A stretch of DNA of 64,000 nt from Curtobacterium sp. PhB115 (GCF_003752025.1 NZ_RJKR01000009.1:62001-126000), one strand, 5' to 3'; positions 38,715 through 47,732 are shown, numbered from the stretch's first letter. Notes: generated by a model from the sequence alone, not told the origin. Translations and numbers: made by a program.

Positions 38715-38813
38715 TGCTGGACTCGTTTCCGGCGGCATCGGTTCGGATTCCCCCCAATCCATCGATGTCAAGGCGGCACCTGTTCCCCCCAACCGGTGCC
38801 GCCTCTTCTGTTT
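38715..38813 (+). ncRNA. 6C RNA
   Basis: Two hairpins each expose a loop of exactly six cytosines, the defining feature of the actinobacterial 6C RNA. The first is GGATT-CCCCCC-AATCC (38745-38760), extended by CATCG/CGATG (38736-38740 with 38763-38767). The second is a 10 bp stem AGGCGGCACC (38771-38780 with 38795-38804) plus GTT/AAC, closing the second C6 loop (38785-38790). The tail CTTCTGTTTCCC makes hairpin two the terminator. In mycobacteria the C-rich loops of 6C RNA pair with G-rich target mRNAs. Confidence 0.88.
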
Positions 38814-39123
38814 CCCGGGGTCCTGCTCGAGCGCACAGTGCTCGCCGGGCGTCGTGTCCGGGCGGCGATCCGCATGGCTGCGCCGCCGGAGTGGACAGAA
38901 CGGTCCATGCTGACGCATGGAGTCGCCGTCGTTCTCATCGCAGGTGTGATGCGTTTGCCCGCCGTGTGGGGACTGGTCCGCGCCGGCTCCCGTCGTCGCG
39001 GGCACCGCATCACCGAGTGGGGTACGGCTTTGCGTTTCGGGGGACAAATCGGTCCGTTGCTCGCCCGACCCGTCGCCATCCACAGATGTCGCCGTCCGAG
39101 GCGTGCCGCCGTGCACTCCTCTC
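38814..39123. other. Spacer without a gene
   Basis: Frames through this stretch exist only because of high GC content; none has a ribosome site or family similarity. I see no clear signal before the -10 box of the tad gene. Confidence 0.5.
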
Positions 39124-39129
39124 TACTGT
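39124..39129 (+). promoter_or_regulatory. -10 box of the tad cluster, leaderless
   Basis: TACTGT ends 8 bases before the ATG of the tad ATPase; no ribosome site is present. Confidence 0.4.
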
Positions 39130-39137
39130 CGGTCGGC

Positions 39138-40196
39138 ATGCACCGTCACCGCGCCGGAACCCCCGGCGCCGCTCCGCCCCCTCCTGCCGGAGCGGGTCCC
39201 TTCCTGCCCGGGGCCCTGCCCGTCGGTCGTCGGCGCGCCGGCGGTGTCGTCGAGTTCGAGGAGCTCGCCGCACTGGTCGCCGACGCCCGGGTGACCGACG
39301 TCCTGGTGCTCGGCGGGGTCGGTACGTGGGTGGACCGGGGCGACGGGCTCGACAATGTGTCGCCGTGCCTGCCCGAGGAGCGGGCACGGGCACTCGCGAC
39401 GCGGCTCGTGGCGCTCGGCGGGCGGCACGTCGACGAGACCACGCCGTGCGCCGACGTCCGGCACGGCGACGGCATCCGCGTCCACGTCGTGCTCGCCCCG
39501 GTCTCCGTCGGCGGCACCGCGATCTCGATCCGCCTGCCGCAGCCAGACCGTCCGACGCTCGCCGCGCTCGAACGCGCCGGGTCCTTCGAGCTCGTCCCAC
39601 GGTCGGTCGTCGAACACGCCGTCGCCGCCCGCCGGAACGTCCTGGTGACCGGGGCGACCGGCAGCGGGAAGACGACCGTGCTCGCGGCGATGCTCGGCGC
39701 GGTCCCCGCCGACGAACGGATCGTCACGGTGGAGGACGTCGCCGAACTCCGCATCGCGCACCCGCACGTCGTCGCGCTCGAGGCCCGGCAGGCGAACGCC
39801 GAGGGCGTCGGCGCGCTCGGGCTCGACCGCCTCGTCCGGGAAGCCCTGCGGATGCGACCGGACCGGCTCGTCGTGGGGGAGTGCCGCGGGTCCGAGGTCC
39901 GCGAACTCCTCTCCGCGTTGAACACCGGACACGACGGCGGCGCCGGAACCGTGCACGCCAACTGCATCGCCGACGTGGCCGCGCGACTCGAGGCGCTCGG
40001 CGCGCTCGCCGGCCTCGGGGCCGAGGCACTCGCCCGCCAGGCGGTCAGCGCCTTCGACCTGGTCCTGCACGTCGAGCGTCGCGCGGGTCGACGCCGGCTC
40101 GCCGGGGTGGGCGCGTTGCGCATCGGACCGGACGGGAGGCTCGACGTGCGCCCGGTGGACGGCGCACCCGAGCGCGTGGCCGGGTCGCGTGGGTGA
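39138..40196 (+). CDS. tadA: TadA/CpaF-type secretion ATPase
   Basis: The 352-residue type II/IV secretion ATPase powers assembly of Flp-type pili or related structures. Walker A GATGSGKT is at residues 172-179, followed by IVTVEDVAELRI (Asp box), RMRPDRLVVGECRGSEV (Walker B), and a His box (GHDGGAGTVHAN). ATG 39138 is chosen because a -10 box stands 8 bases before it. It heads a compact cluster with a GspF protein and three small pilin-like proteins. The layout matches Rv3659c-Rv3654c of mycobacteria. Confidence 0.9.
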   Translation: MHRHRAGTPGAAPPPPAGAGPFLPGALPVGRRRAGGVVEFEELAALVADARVTDVLVLGGVGTWVDRGDGLDNVSPCLPEERARALATRLVALGGRHVDETTPCADVRHGDGIRVHVVLAPVSVGGTAISIRLPQPDRPTLAALERAGSFELVPRSVVEHAVAARRNVLVTGATGSGKTTVLAAMLGAVPADERIVTVEDVAELRIAHPHVVALEARQANAEGVGALGLDRLVREALRMRPDRLVVGECRGSEVRELLSALNTGHDGGAGTVHANCIADVAARLEALGALAGLGAEALARQAVSAFDLVLHVERRAGRRRLAGVGALRIGPDGRLDVRPVDGAPERVAGSRG

Positions 40197-41127
40197 CCGG
40201 GCGGGCGCCCGGGCGTCCCGCGCCGCGGGCACGTTGGACCGGGTCGCGACGCTCGTGGCGGCCGGGGTCCCACCGCCGCGCGCGTGGGAACTCGTCGGTG
40301 GGCTGCCGAGGGACACCGGTCCGGCATGCGAGGACGTCGCGGTCGTCCTCCGCGTGGCCGAACGCACAGGGGCACCGCTGGCGGAGACCCTGCGCGCGCT
40401 CGCCTCAGCGCTCCGACGGTCGGCGGCGTCGGACCGGGCGATCCGCGTCGCGCTCGCCGGGCCACGCACGAGCGCCCGCGTCGTCCTCGCGCTCCCCTTC
40501 TTCGGGCTCGCGCTCGGGATGACGTGGGGATCCGGTGCGGTGGAGGTGCTCGTCGGGTCCCCGGTGGGCTGGGCGTGCGTCGTCGTGGCCGGAGTGCTCG
40601 TGCTGCTCGGTCGGAGCTGGAGTGCGCGACTCGTGCGGGCGGCGACGCCGGACGGGCACGTCGCGGGGATCCTGCTCGACGCGTGGGCGGTCGCGGTGTC
40701 CGGGGGCGGGTCGTGGATCGCGGCGGGGACGGTGGTGCAGGCAGCCGTGGCGGCGGGCTCGTCGGACGGGGCAGGGTCGTCGGCGGCTGCGGGGTCGTCG
40801 TCGGACCCACGGTCGGCGGCCGCGGCGGCTTCTTCGTCGGCGGCTTCCTCGGCGTCGTGGGGTGGGGCCGCTGGTGACGACGTCGCACGGCTGCGGGAGG
40901 TGCTCGACCTGGCGGGCCGCGCCGGGGTCCCCGCCGGCGGGCTGCTGCGGCGTGCTGCCGAGGACGTCCGGGACGACGCGGCGGCGGACGGACTCGCGGC
41001 CGCGGAACGACTCGCCGTCCGGCTCGTCCTGCCGCTCGGGGTGTGCGTGCTGCCCGCGTTCGTCCTCGTCGGTGTGGTGCCCGTCGTGGCCGGGGTCCTC
41101 TCCTCCACCGTGGGCGGTCTCCGATGA
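40189..41127 (+). CDS. TadB/GspF-type pilus assembly membrane protein
   Basis: The 312-residue protein has the GspF pattern: a helical cytoplasmic region (VATLVAAGVPPPRAWELVGG, AERTGAPLAETLRALASAL), then membrane helices near residues 100-140. A second helical repeat (LDLAGRAGVPAGGLLRRAAEDVRDD) and a C-terminal helix follow. A Ser/Ala-rich insert lies at about 186-222. GTG 40189 overlaps the tadA end by 8 bases. Only one GspF gene is present, so it may replace the usual TadB plus TadC pair. Confidence 0.82.
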   Translation: MGDRAGARASRAAGTLDRVATLVAAGVPPPRAWELVGGLPRDTGPACEDVAVVLRVAERTGAPLAETLRALASALRRSAASDRAIRVALAGPRTSARVVLALPFFGLALGMTWGSGAVEVLVGSPVGWACVVVAGVLVLLGRSWSARLVRAATPDGHVAGILLDAWAVAVSGGGSWIAAGTVVQAAVAAGSSDGAGSSAAAGSSSDPRSAAAAASSSAASSASWGGAAGDDVARLREVLDLAGRAGVPAGGLLRRAAEDVRDDAAADGLAAAERLAVRLVLPLGVCVLPAFVLVGVVPVVAGVLSSTVGGLR

Positions 41128-41211
41128 CCTCTCCACAGATCGCCGGCACCCGCCCGATCGCAGTCCGCTCCCGGCGAGGCTGGTCCCACAGCAACCGGAA
41201 GGACCGAACCC

Positions 41212-41418
41212 ATGCGCACCACACCAGCACCCCGGCACCGCCCGCTCCTCAGGCGGTGGCGTGCACGACTCCGCGACGACCGTGGGTCGGCGACCGCCGA
41301 GTACGCCGTCGTGATCCTCGCCGCGGTGGCCTTCGCCGGCGTCCTCGTCGCGGTCATGCGCTCGGGCGAGGTCCAGACGATCCTGACCGAGCTCGTCCGC
41401 GGTGCGCTCTCCCTGTGA
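41212..41418 (+). CDS. DUF4244 pilin-like protein
   Basis: The 68-residue protein resembles the Rv3656c/DUF4244 family. A basic leader ends in Gly25; cleavage there would leave SATAEY followed by a hydrophobic helix (VVILAAVAFAGVLVAVM). This fits the Flp prepilin rule with Glu at +5 and Tyr at +6. A GGAAGGA site lies upstream of the ATG. It is the probable main pilin of the cluster. No prepilin peptidase gene is in the window. Confidence 0.82.
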   Translation: MRTTPAPRHRPLLRRWRARLRDDRGSATAEYAVVILAAVAFAGVLVAVMRSGEVQTILTELVRGALSL

Positions 41419-41734
41419 TCGTGGCTCCGTCACGGTCGAGTTCGCCGTGGCCCTGCCGGCCGTCGCACTCGTCCTCACCCTGCTCGTCGCGGCGGTCCTC
41501 GTCGTCGACGGGCAGGGGCGACTGCACCTCGCAGCAGCCACCGCGGCGCGCGCAGTCGGCCGGGGGGACGACGCCGACGGGTTGGCGGCGGCCGACCGGA
41601 TCGTCCCGGGCGTCTCGATCGTCGTCCGTCACGGCGACGGCCTGGCGTGCGTCGACGCGACACGCGGTGGAGCCGGACCGTTCGCTGCGATCCCGCTCCG
41701 CGCCACCGGCTGCGCCGCAGATGCGGGGCGGTGA
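41402..41734 (+). CDS. TadE-like minor pilin
   Basis: The 110-residue protein starts with a short basic leader to Gly8, then SVTVEF, with Glu at +5 and Phe at +6 of the expected cleavage point. A hydrophobic helix (AVALPAVALVLTLLVAAVLVV) follows, typical of TadE pseudopilins. The GTG at 41402 lies inside the end of the DUF4244 gene (17-base overlap). The rest contains two cysteines that could form a disulfide outside the membrane. Confidence 0.78.
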   Translation: MRSPCDRGSVTVEFAVALPAVALVLTLLVAAVLVVDGQGRLHLAAATAARAVGRGDDADGLAAADRIVPGVSIVVRHGDGLACVDATRGGAGPFAAIPLRATGCAADAGR

Positions 41735-42221
41735 CCTCGTGCAGAGACCAGCCGGTGCCGAACGCGGCTCGGCGACGGTGCTGATGGCGGCGGTCCTCGG
41801 CGTCGGCGTGCTCGTCGGCTCGACGGCGCTCGCCGCGGCCGGGCACCGGGCCCAGGCGATCCGGGCACAGGGGTCGGCCGACGCTGCGGCGACCGGTGCG
41901 GCTGCGGCGTCCGTCGGCCTGCTGCCCGGCGGCCCGTGCACGGTCGCGGGACACCTCGCCACGGCGAACGGTGCGGCCCTCGCGGCGTGCGAGCTGGCGT
42001 CGGCGACCGTCCGGGTCAGCGTCGTCGTGGGGACCGGACCGTTCGCCGTCGGCGCAGTCGCGGTCGCCGGTCCGGCGGACGAGCCGTGCGAACAGTGTGT
42101 GTATGGTGTGCCTGTCGGCCCCCGGTCACCGATGTCCCGGTCGACCCGGACACGCTCGTGCCCAGGGCCGACCAGCACCATCGATCAAGGAGACACGTGC
42201 CAGGCACGAAGAAGCTCGTGA
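41721..42221 (+). CDS. Rv3654c-like TadE/TadG-type protein
   Basis: ATG 41721 overlaps the TadE-like gene by 14 bases; GTG 41739 is an alternative. The 166 residues have a leader ending ERG, then SATVLMAAVLGVGVLVGSTALA. The hydrophobic helix is kept but Glu at +5 is replaced by Leu. The family is secreted or envelope-bound in mycobacteria. The last 40 residues look non-conserved and the frame runs 25 bases into topA, so the natural end is less sure than the start. Confidence 0.7.
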   Translation: MRGGDLVQRPAGAERGSATVLMAAVLGVGVLVGSTALAAAGHRAQAIRAQGSADAAATGAAAASVGLLPGGPCTVAGHLATANGAALAACELASATVRVSVVVGTGPFAVGAVAVAGPADEPCEQCVYGVPVGPRSPMSRSTRTRSCPGPTSTIDQGDTCQARRSS

Positions 42222-45025
42222 TCGTCGAGAGCCCTGCGAAGGCGAAGACGATCGCGCAATACCTCGGTGACGGATACGAAGTCCAGGCCTCGGTCGGACA
42301 CATCCGCGACCTCGTCGAGCCCAAGAACCTGCCGGCCGAGCTCAAGAAGGGCTCCCTCGGCAAGTTCTCGGTGGACGTCGACAACGGCTTCGAGCCGTAC
42401 TACGTCGTCTCCGACGCCAAGAAGAAGACGGTCTCGGAACTCAAGCGTGCGCTCAAGGACGCCGACGAGCTCTACCTCGCAACAGATGAGGACCGCGAAG
42501 GTGAAGCGATCGCGTGGCACCTGCTCCAGGTCCTGAAGCCGAAGGTCCCCGTCAAGCGGATGGTCTTCCACGAGATCACGAAAGAGGCGATCCAGCGCGC
42601 GCAGGAAGCCACCCGTGAACTCGACACCGCACTCGTCGACGCCCAGGAGACCCGCCGCATCCTCGACCGTCTCTACGGGTACGAGGTCTCGCCGGTCCTC
42701 TGGCGCAAGGTCGCGCCCGGTCTGTCCGCCGGACGCGTGCAGTCCGCGGCCACCCGGCTCGTCGTCGACCGGGAGCGCGAGCGCCTGGCCTTCGTCTCCG
42801 CGAACTACTGGGACCTGTCGGCCCGGTTCGAGAAGGCCGGCGAGTCCGCCTTCTCCGCACGACTCGCCCGCATCCACGGCACCCGTGTCGCCTCCGGCCG
42901 TGACTTCGACGACCGCGGTGCGCTGAGCGGCGACGTCGTCCGCCTCGACGAGGCCGCTGCCGCGTCGCTCACCACCGTGCTCGAGCGCGCCGGCGACGCC
43001 ACCGTCCGCAGCGTCGACTCGAAGCCGTACACCCGTCGTCCGGCCGCACCGTTCACGACGTCGACCCTGCAGCAGGAAGCCGCGCGCAAGCTCCGGCTGT
43101 CCCCGCGCCAGACCGCCCGCGCGGCGCAGACGCTGTACGAGAACGGGTACATCACCTACATCCGTACCGACTCCGTCTCGCTGTCGAAGCAGGCCGTCGA
43201 CGCCGCCCGCAAGCAGGCGGCTGACCTGTACGGCGCGGCCACCGTGCCCGACAAGCCCCGCCTGTACGCGAGCAAGAGCAAGAACGCGCAAGAGGCGCAC
43301 GAGGCGATCCGTCCCGCCGGTGACTCGTTCCGCACCCCGCAGCAGCTCCAGGGCACGCTGACCGGTGTCGAGTGGCGGCTCTACGACCTCATCTGGAAGC
43401 GCACCATCGCGTCCCAGATGGCGGACGCCAAGGGCTCGACCGCGTCGATCGTGCTCGGCATCTCGTCGACCGAGTCGGTGGAGGGCATCGCCTCGACCGC
43501 GAACGGCACCGACGCCGAGTTCACCGCCGCCGGCACCGTGATCACGTTCCGCGGGTTCCTCAGCGCCTACGAAGAAGGCCGCGACGAGGACCGCCACGAG
43601 TCCAACGAGCGCGCCGGCCAGGACGTCGCCCTGCCCGACGTCAAGGAGGGCGAGCACCTCGAGGTCCACGACGTCGAGGCCAAGGGGCACGACACCACGC
43701 CGCCGCCCCGCTTCACCGAGGCCAGCCTCATCAAGACGCTGGAAGAGCTCGGGATCGGGCGTCCGTCGACGTACCCGACGATCAGCCCGACGATCATCGA
43801 CCGCGGCTACGTGTCCCTGCGCGGCACCCAGCTCGTCCCGAACTGGATCGCGTTCAGCGTGGTGCGCCTGCTCGAGGAGTACTTCGGCGAACTGGTCGAG
43901 TACGACTTCACCGCCGAGATGGAAGAGGACCTCGACCGCATCGCCCGGGGCGACGCTGACCGGGTCGACTGGCTCAAGGGCTTCTACTTCGGTGGCGGCG
44001 CAGCGGACCAGCGCGGCCTGCGGACCGTCATCGACAACCTCGGTGAGATCGACGCCCGCGAGATCAACTCCGTGGAGCTCGCGCCGGGGCTCACCCTGCG
44101 GATCGGTCGGTACGGCCCCTACATCGAGGTGCCGAGCGACGACCCCGAGAAGCCCCGTCGGGTCAACGTTCCCGAGGACCTGGCGCCGGACGAGCTCACC
44201 GTCGAGAAGGCGAAGGAACTCGTCGACGCGCCCGTCATCGGCGACCGTGTCGTCGGCATCAACCCGGAGTCCGGCAAGGAAGTCCTCGCGAAGGACGGCC
44301 GGTTCGGTCCGTACGTGACCGAGCGCACGCCCGAGCCCGAGCCCGCGGTGGACGAGAAGACCGGCGAGGTCATCGAGGCACCTGCAGACGCGGCAGCGAC
44401 GGAAGCAGCAGCCGAGACGACGACCGACGAGTCGAGGACCGCTGCGGGGACGACGGCGAAGAAGGCACCCGCGAAGAAGGCGCCCGCGAAGAAGACGACG
44501 AAGAAGGCCGCGGCGCCGAAGGAACGCACCGCGTCGCTCTTCAAGTCGATGGACCCCGCGACCGTCGACCTCGAGACCGCGTTGAAGCTCCTCGACCTGC
44601 CCCGCGTGGTCGGTCAGGACCCGGAGACCGGCAACGACATCACCGCGCAGAACGGTCGCTACGGCCCCTACCTCAAGAAGGGGACGGACACCCGTACCCT
44701 CCCGGGCGAGGACGCGATCTTCGACATCGACCTGCCCGGTGCGCTCGAGATCTTCTCGCAGCCGAAGTACGGCGGGAACCGTGCGGCGAGCTCCGCGCTG
44801 AAGGAGTTCGACGCCGACCCGGTGTCCGGCAAGCCGATCAAGATGAAGGACGGCCGGTTCGGTCCCTACGTCACCGACGGCGAGACGAACGCGACGATCC
44901 CGCGCGGCGAGGACGTCGAGGCCGTCGACCACGCCCGAGCGGTCCAGCTCATCGCGGACAAGCGCGCCAAGGGCCCGGTGAAGAAGAAGACGCCGGCCCG
45001 GCGGACGGCGGCCAAGAAGAAGTGA
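42197..45025 (+). CDS. topA: DNA topoisomerase I
   Basis: This type IA topoisomerase relaxes negative supercoils. From GTG 42197 (AAGGAGA site just upstream) the protein has 942 residues. The Toprim domain begins KLVIVESPAKAKTIAQYLG, with TDEDREGEAIAWHL. The active-site Tyr is in YITYIRTDSVSLS. C-terminal repeats of the GRFGPYVT/GRYGPYLK kind replace zinc fingers, as in actinobacteria. Two lysine/alanine-rich tracts (about 755-775 and the last 20 residues) fit the basic DNA-binding tail seen in mycobacterial TopA. It is followed by tmk and holB. Confidence 0.96.
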   Translation: MPGTKKLVIVESPAKAKTIAQYLGDGYEVQASVGHIRDLVEPKNLPAELKKGSLGKFSVDVDNGFEPYYVVSDAKKKTVSELKRALKDADELYLATDEDREGEAIAWHLLQVLKPKVPVKRMVFHEITKEAIQRAQEATRELDTALVDAQETRRILDRLYGYEVSPVLWRKVAPGLSAGRVQSAATRLVVDRERERLAFVSANYWDLSARFEKAGESAFSARLARIHGTRVASGRDFDDRGALSGDVVRLDEAAAASLTTVLERAGDATVRSVDSKPYTRRPAAPFTTSTLQQEAARKLRLSPRQTARAAQTLYENGYITYIRTDSVSLSKQAVDAARKQAADLYGAATVPDKPRLYASKSKNAQEAHEAIRPAGDSFRTPQQLQGTLTGVEWRLYDLIWKRTIASQMADAKGSTASIVLGISSTESVEGIASTANGTDAEFTAAGTVITFRGFLSAYEEGRDEDRHESNERAGQDVALPDVKEGEHLEVHDVEAKGHDTTPPPRFTEASLIKTLEELGIGRPSTYPTISPTIIDRGYVSLRGTQLVPNWIAFSVVRLLEEYFGELVEYDFTAEMEEDLDRIARGDADRVDWLKGFYFGGGAADQRGLRTVIDNLGEIDAREINSVELAPGLTLRIGRYGPYIEVPSDDPEKPRRVNVPEDLAPDELTVEKAKELVDAPVIGDRVVGINPESGKEVLAKDGRFGPYVTERTPEPEPAVDEKTGEVIEAPADAAATEAAAETTTDESRTAAGTTAKKAPAKKAPAKKTTKKAAAPKERTASLFKSMDPATVDLETALKLLDLPRVVGQDPETGNDITAQNGRYGPYLKKGTDTRTLPGEDAIFDIDLPGALEIFSQPKYGGNRAASSALKEFDADPVSGKPIKMKDGRFGPYVTDGETNATIPRGEDVEAVDHARAVQLIADKRAKGPVKKKTPARRTAAKKK

Positions 45026-45654
45026 CCGGCCGCTTCATCACGCTCGAGGGCGGCGACGGCGCGGGCAAGACGACCCAGGCGGAGCTGCTCTCGGCGTGGC
45101 TCGGTGAGCTCGGCCGCACGGTCGTGCGCACCCGCGAACCGGGAGGCACCGACCTCGGTCTCCGGATCCGCGAGATCGTCCTGCACGAGCGCGGGCACAT
45201 CGCGCCCCGGGCCGAGGCGCTCCTCTACGCCGCCGACCGGGCGCACCACGTCGAGACGGTCGTCCGGCCGGCGATCGCCCGCGACGACGTCGTGCTGCAG
45301 GACCGGTACATCGACTCCTCCGTGGCGTACCAGGGTGTCGCCCGCGGGCTCGGAGCCGAGCAGATCCGGTCCGTGTCCGACTGGGCCGCCGACGGTCTCG
45401 TCCCGGACCTGACGATCCTGCTCGACCTCGACGTCACCGTCGGCCGTGCCCGGGTGGCGGCGGCGCGCGGCGACACCTTCGACCGGCTCGAATCCGAGGC
45501 CGAGACGTTCCACGAGTCCGTTCGACAGGCGTTCCTCGCGATGGCTGCGGCCGAACCCGAGCGGTTCCTCGTCGTCGACGCGTCCCGGTCCACCGCGGAC
45601 GTGCAGCGGGAGATCCGTGCCGCCGTCACCCCGCTCGTCGTCGACGCAGCATGA
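45022..45654 (+). CDS. tmk: Thymidylate kinase
   Basis: Tmk phosphorylates dTMP to dTDP. The 210 residues show the P-loop FITLEGGDGAGKTTQAE, the DR(E/Y)-type motif TREPGGTDLG, and QDRYIDSSVAYQG. The GTG overlaps the topA stop by 4 bases (GTGA). The order topA-tmk-holB is conserved in actinobacteria. Confidence 0.95.
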   Translation: MTGRFITLEGGDGAGKTTQAELLSAWLGELGRTVVRTREPGGTDLGLRIREIVLHERGHIAPRAEALLYAADRAHHVETVVRPAIARDDVVLQDRYIDSSVAYQGVARGLGAEQIRSVSDWAADGLVPDLTILLDLDVTVGRARVAAARGDTFDRLESEAETFHESVRQAFLAMAAAEPERFLVVDASRSTADVQREIRAAVTPLVVDAA

Positions 45655-45679
45655 CGGTGGTCACTGACAGGATGATCCC

Positions 45680-46822
45680 GTGAGCGTGTGGGACGGCCTG
45701 ACCGGGCAGGAAGAGGCAGTTGCCTCCCTCCGGAACGCCGCCGAGTCGCCCGACGGCACCGGCGGGATGACCCACTCGTGGCTGATCACCGGGCCGCCCG
45801 GGTCGGGGCGGTCGAACGTCGCGACGGCGTTCGCGGCCGCGCTCGTGGGCAACGGACCCGACGACGACCACACCCTGCAGCAGATCACCGCGAAGACCCA
45901 CCCGGACGTCTCGGTGCTCACGACGCAGCGCGTGATCATCACGATCGACGAGATCCGGCAGCTCGTCACGTCCTCGCACTACTCGCCCTCCGTCGGGCGC
46001 TACCGCGTGGTCATCGTCGAGGACGCCGACCGCATGACCGAGCGCACCTCCAACCTGCTCCTCAAGGCGCTCGAGGAGCCGCCGGAGCGCACCGTGTGGA
46101 TCCTCTGCGCCCCGAGCGAGGCGGACTTGCTGCCCACGATCCGGTCCCGCGTCCGTTCGGTGCGCCTCCGGGTCCCCGGCATCGAGTCCGTGGCGGACCT
46201 CATCGTCGCCCGGACCGGGGTCGACCGTGCCCTGGCGATGGACGCCGCACGACAGGCGCAGAGCCACATCGGCATGGCCCAGCGACTCGCCACGAGCGCG
46301 GACGCCCGAGACCGCCGGCGCCGCACCCTGACGACCGTGCTCGGCGTCCGCAGTGTCGGTGACGCCGTGATGGCCGCTGCCGACCTGCTCGCCGTCGCTG
46401 ACGAGGACGCCAAGTCCATCACCCAGCAGCGCGACTCCGAGGAGCGCGATGCCGCGCTCCGGTCCCTCGGCATCGAGCCGGGCGGCACGATCCCGCCCGC
46501 GCTCCGGTCCCAGCTCAAGCTCCTCGAGGAAGACCAGAAGCGCCGAGCGACCCGGAGCCTGCGCGACGGCCTCGACCGCATCCTGGTCGACGTCTCGTCG
46601 CTCTACCGTGACGTGCTGCTGCTCGGACTCGGTGCCCCGGCAGAACCGGTGAACCTCGCGATGCGGGAGCACCTCGACCAGGCACTGCAGCGGGTCCCGC
46701 CGGCCGCAGCGCTCGAGGTGCTCGACGCCATCGCCCTCGCCCGGCAACGGATCGCGGCGAACGTGGCGGCGCTGCTCGCGCTCGAGGCCCTGCTCGTCAC
46801 CATCGCGCGCGTCGCGCGCTGA
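45680..46822 (+). CDS. holB: DNA polymerase III delta prime subunit
   Basis: This is the clamp-loader delta' subunit, 380 residues. It begins VWDGLTGQEEAVASL and has a degenerate P-loop GPPGSGRS in which the lysine is Arg, as expected for the non-ATPase delta'. It also has YRVVIVEDADRMTERTSNLLLKALEEPPE and the sensor CAPSEADLLPTIRSR. The GTG start has AGGA about 9 bases upstream and follows tmk by 25 bases. Confidence 0.93.
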   Translation: MSVWDGLTGQEEAVASLRNAAESPDGTGGMTHSWLITGPPGSGRSNVATAFAAALVGNGPDDDHTLQQITAKTHPDVSVLTTQRVIITIDEIRQLVTSSHYSPSVGRYRVVIVEDADRMTERTSNLLLKALEEPPERTVWILCAPSEADLLPTIRSRVRSVRLRVPGIESVADLIVARTGVDRALAMDAARQAQSHIGMAQRLATSADARDRRRRTLTTVLGVRSVGDAVMAAADLLAVADEDAKSITQQRDSEERDAALRSLGIEPGGTIPPALRSQLKLLEEDQKRRATRSLRDGLDRILVDVSSLYRDVLLLGLGAPAEPVNLAMREHLDQALQRVPPAAALEVLDAIALARQRIAANVAALLALEALLVTIARVAR

Positions 46823-46927
46823 CCGCCGCCCTCCGCGGATCCGCAGCCGGCGGCCGTGGCGGTGACCCGGTGACGGGCGCGAGCTGTGGGTCGTCGCAGC
46901 CCCGTGCCTCCCGGCTGCCCGTCATGG

Positions 46928-46933
46928 GACAAT
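46928..46933 (+). promoter_or_regulatory. -10 box of the TetR gene, leaderless
   Basis: GACAAT ends 6 bases before the ATG at 46940. Confidence 0.35.
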
Positions 46934-46939
46934 CGCGGC

Positions 46940-47575
46940 ATGCCCGACGCTGAACCCGGCCTGCGCGAACGGAAGCGCCGCGCCACCCGACTCGCGATCC
47001 AGCAGGCTGCGCTCCGGATCGCGACCGAGGACGGCCTCGGTGCCGTCACCGTCGACGAGATCTCCCGCCGGGCCGACGTCTCACCTCGGACGTTCTTCAA
47101 CTACTTCCCGAACAAGGAACAGGCGATCCTCGGCGACGACCCGAGACTGCCCGATGACGACGCCCTGCAGGTGTTCGTCGACGGCGGTCCGGACGGCGAC
47201 CTGCTCGCCGACATCGGTGCGCTGCTCGTGCACTCGACCGTGGAGCTCATCGAGGAGCGCGGGCTGATCGGCGAGCGGCAGCAGGTGCTCCGCGCCAATC
47301 CGGAGCTGTTCAGCCGCCGGATGGAGTCCATGAAGGAGTTCCAGGCGGAGATCCAGTCCGCGGTCTCGCGACGACTGGAGTCGGCGGACCCGGAGCTCGC
47401 CCGTGACCCCGACGCGCTCCGTCGTCGGGCGCGTCTCGCGTCGATCGTGGCGCTCGCTGCGCTGCGGCACGCGTGGTGGGAATGGTCGGACTCCGAGGCC
47501 GGATCACACTTGGTCGACGAGCTCCGACGGGCCTTCGCCGAGCTCGGCGTGCTCGTTTCGCGTTCGCTCGTCTGA
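46940..47575 (+). CDS. TetR family regulator
   Basis: The 211-residue protein has the N-terminal TetR helix-turn-helix: RKRRATRLAIQQAALRI, VDEISRRADVSPRTFFNYFPNKEQAI. The C-terminal ligand domain is all-helical and unassigned. No divergent or adjacent efflux gene points to a target; the next gene downstream is a tRNA. Confidence 0.9.
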   Translation: MPDAEPGLRERKRRATRLAIQQAALRIATEDGLGAVTVDEISRRADVSPRTFFNYFPNKEQAILGDDPRLPDDDALQVFVDGGPDGDLLADIGALLVHSTVELIEERGLIGERQQVLRANPELFSRRMESMKEFQAEIQSAVSRRLESADPELARDPDALRRRARLASIVALAALRHAWWEWSDSEAGSHLVDELRRAFAELGVLVSRSLV

Positions 47576-47580
47576 GCCTG

Positions 47581-47586
47581 TATAGT
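47581..47586 (+). promoter_or_regulatory. -10 box of tRNA-Thr
   Basis: TATAGT lies 33 bases before the mature tRNA; the -35 near 47555-47560 (TTCGCG) is weak. Confidence 0.4.
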
Positions 47587-47619
47587 CATTGCTCGTGCCG
47601 CTCCGGACATGGAGCGTGC

Positions 47620-47695
47620 GCCGCCTTAGCTCAGTCGGTAGAGCGATTCACTCGTAATGAATAGGTCGTCGGTTCGATTCCGACAGGCGGCTCCA
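47620..47695 (+). tRNA. tRNA-Thr (anticodon CGT)
   Basis: A 76-base cloverleaf has acceptor stem GCCGCCT/AGGCGGC, D arm GCTCAGTCGGTAGAGC, anticodon arm ATTCA-CTCGTAA-TGAAT (anticodon CGT), T arm with GGTTCGATTCC, discriminator T and an encoded CCA end. Confidence 0.96.
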
Positions 47696-47699
47696 CAGG

Positions 47700-47732
47700 A
47701 AAGGCCCTCCGCTCCGTGCGGGGGGCCTTTTC
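47700..47732 (+). terminator. Terminator after tRNA-Thr
   Basis: AAAGGCCCTCCGC (47700-47712) pairs with GCGGGGGGCCTTT (47718-47730) with one wobble, followed by T and C. Confidence 0.8.

Noticed and set aside
36836..40522. 1228-residue plus-strand frame across acs, 6C RNA and tadA
   Set aside because: It is antisense to acs and out of frame with tadA, and its composition is that of a GC-driven shadow.
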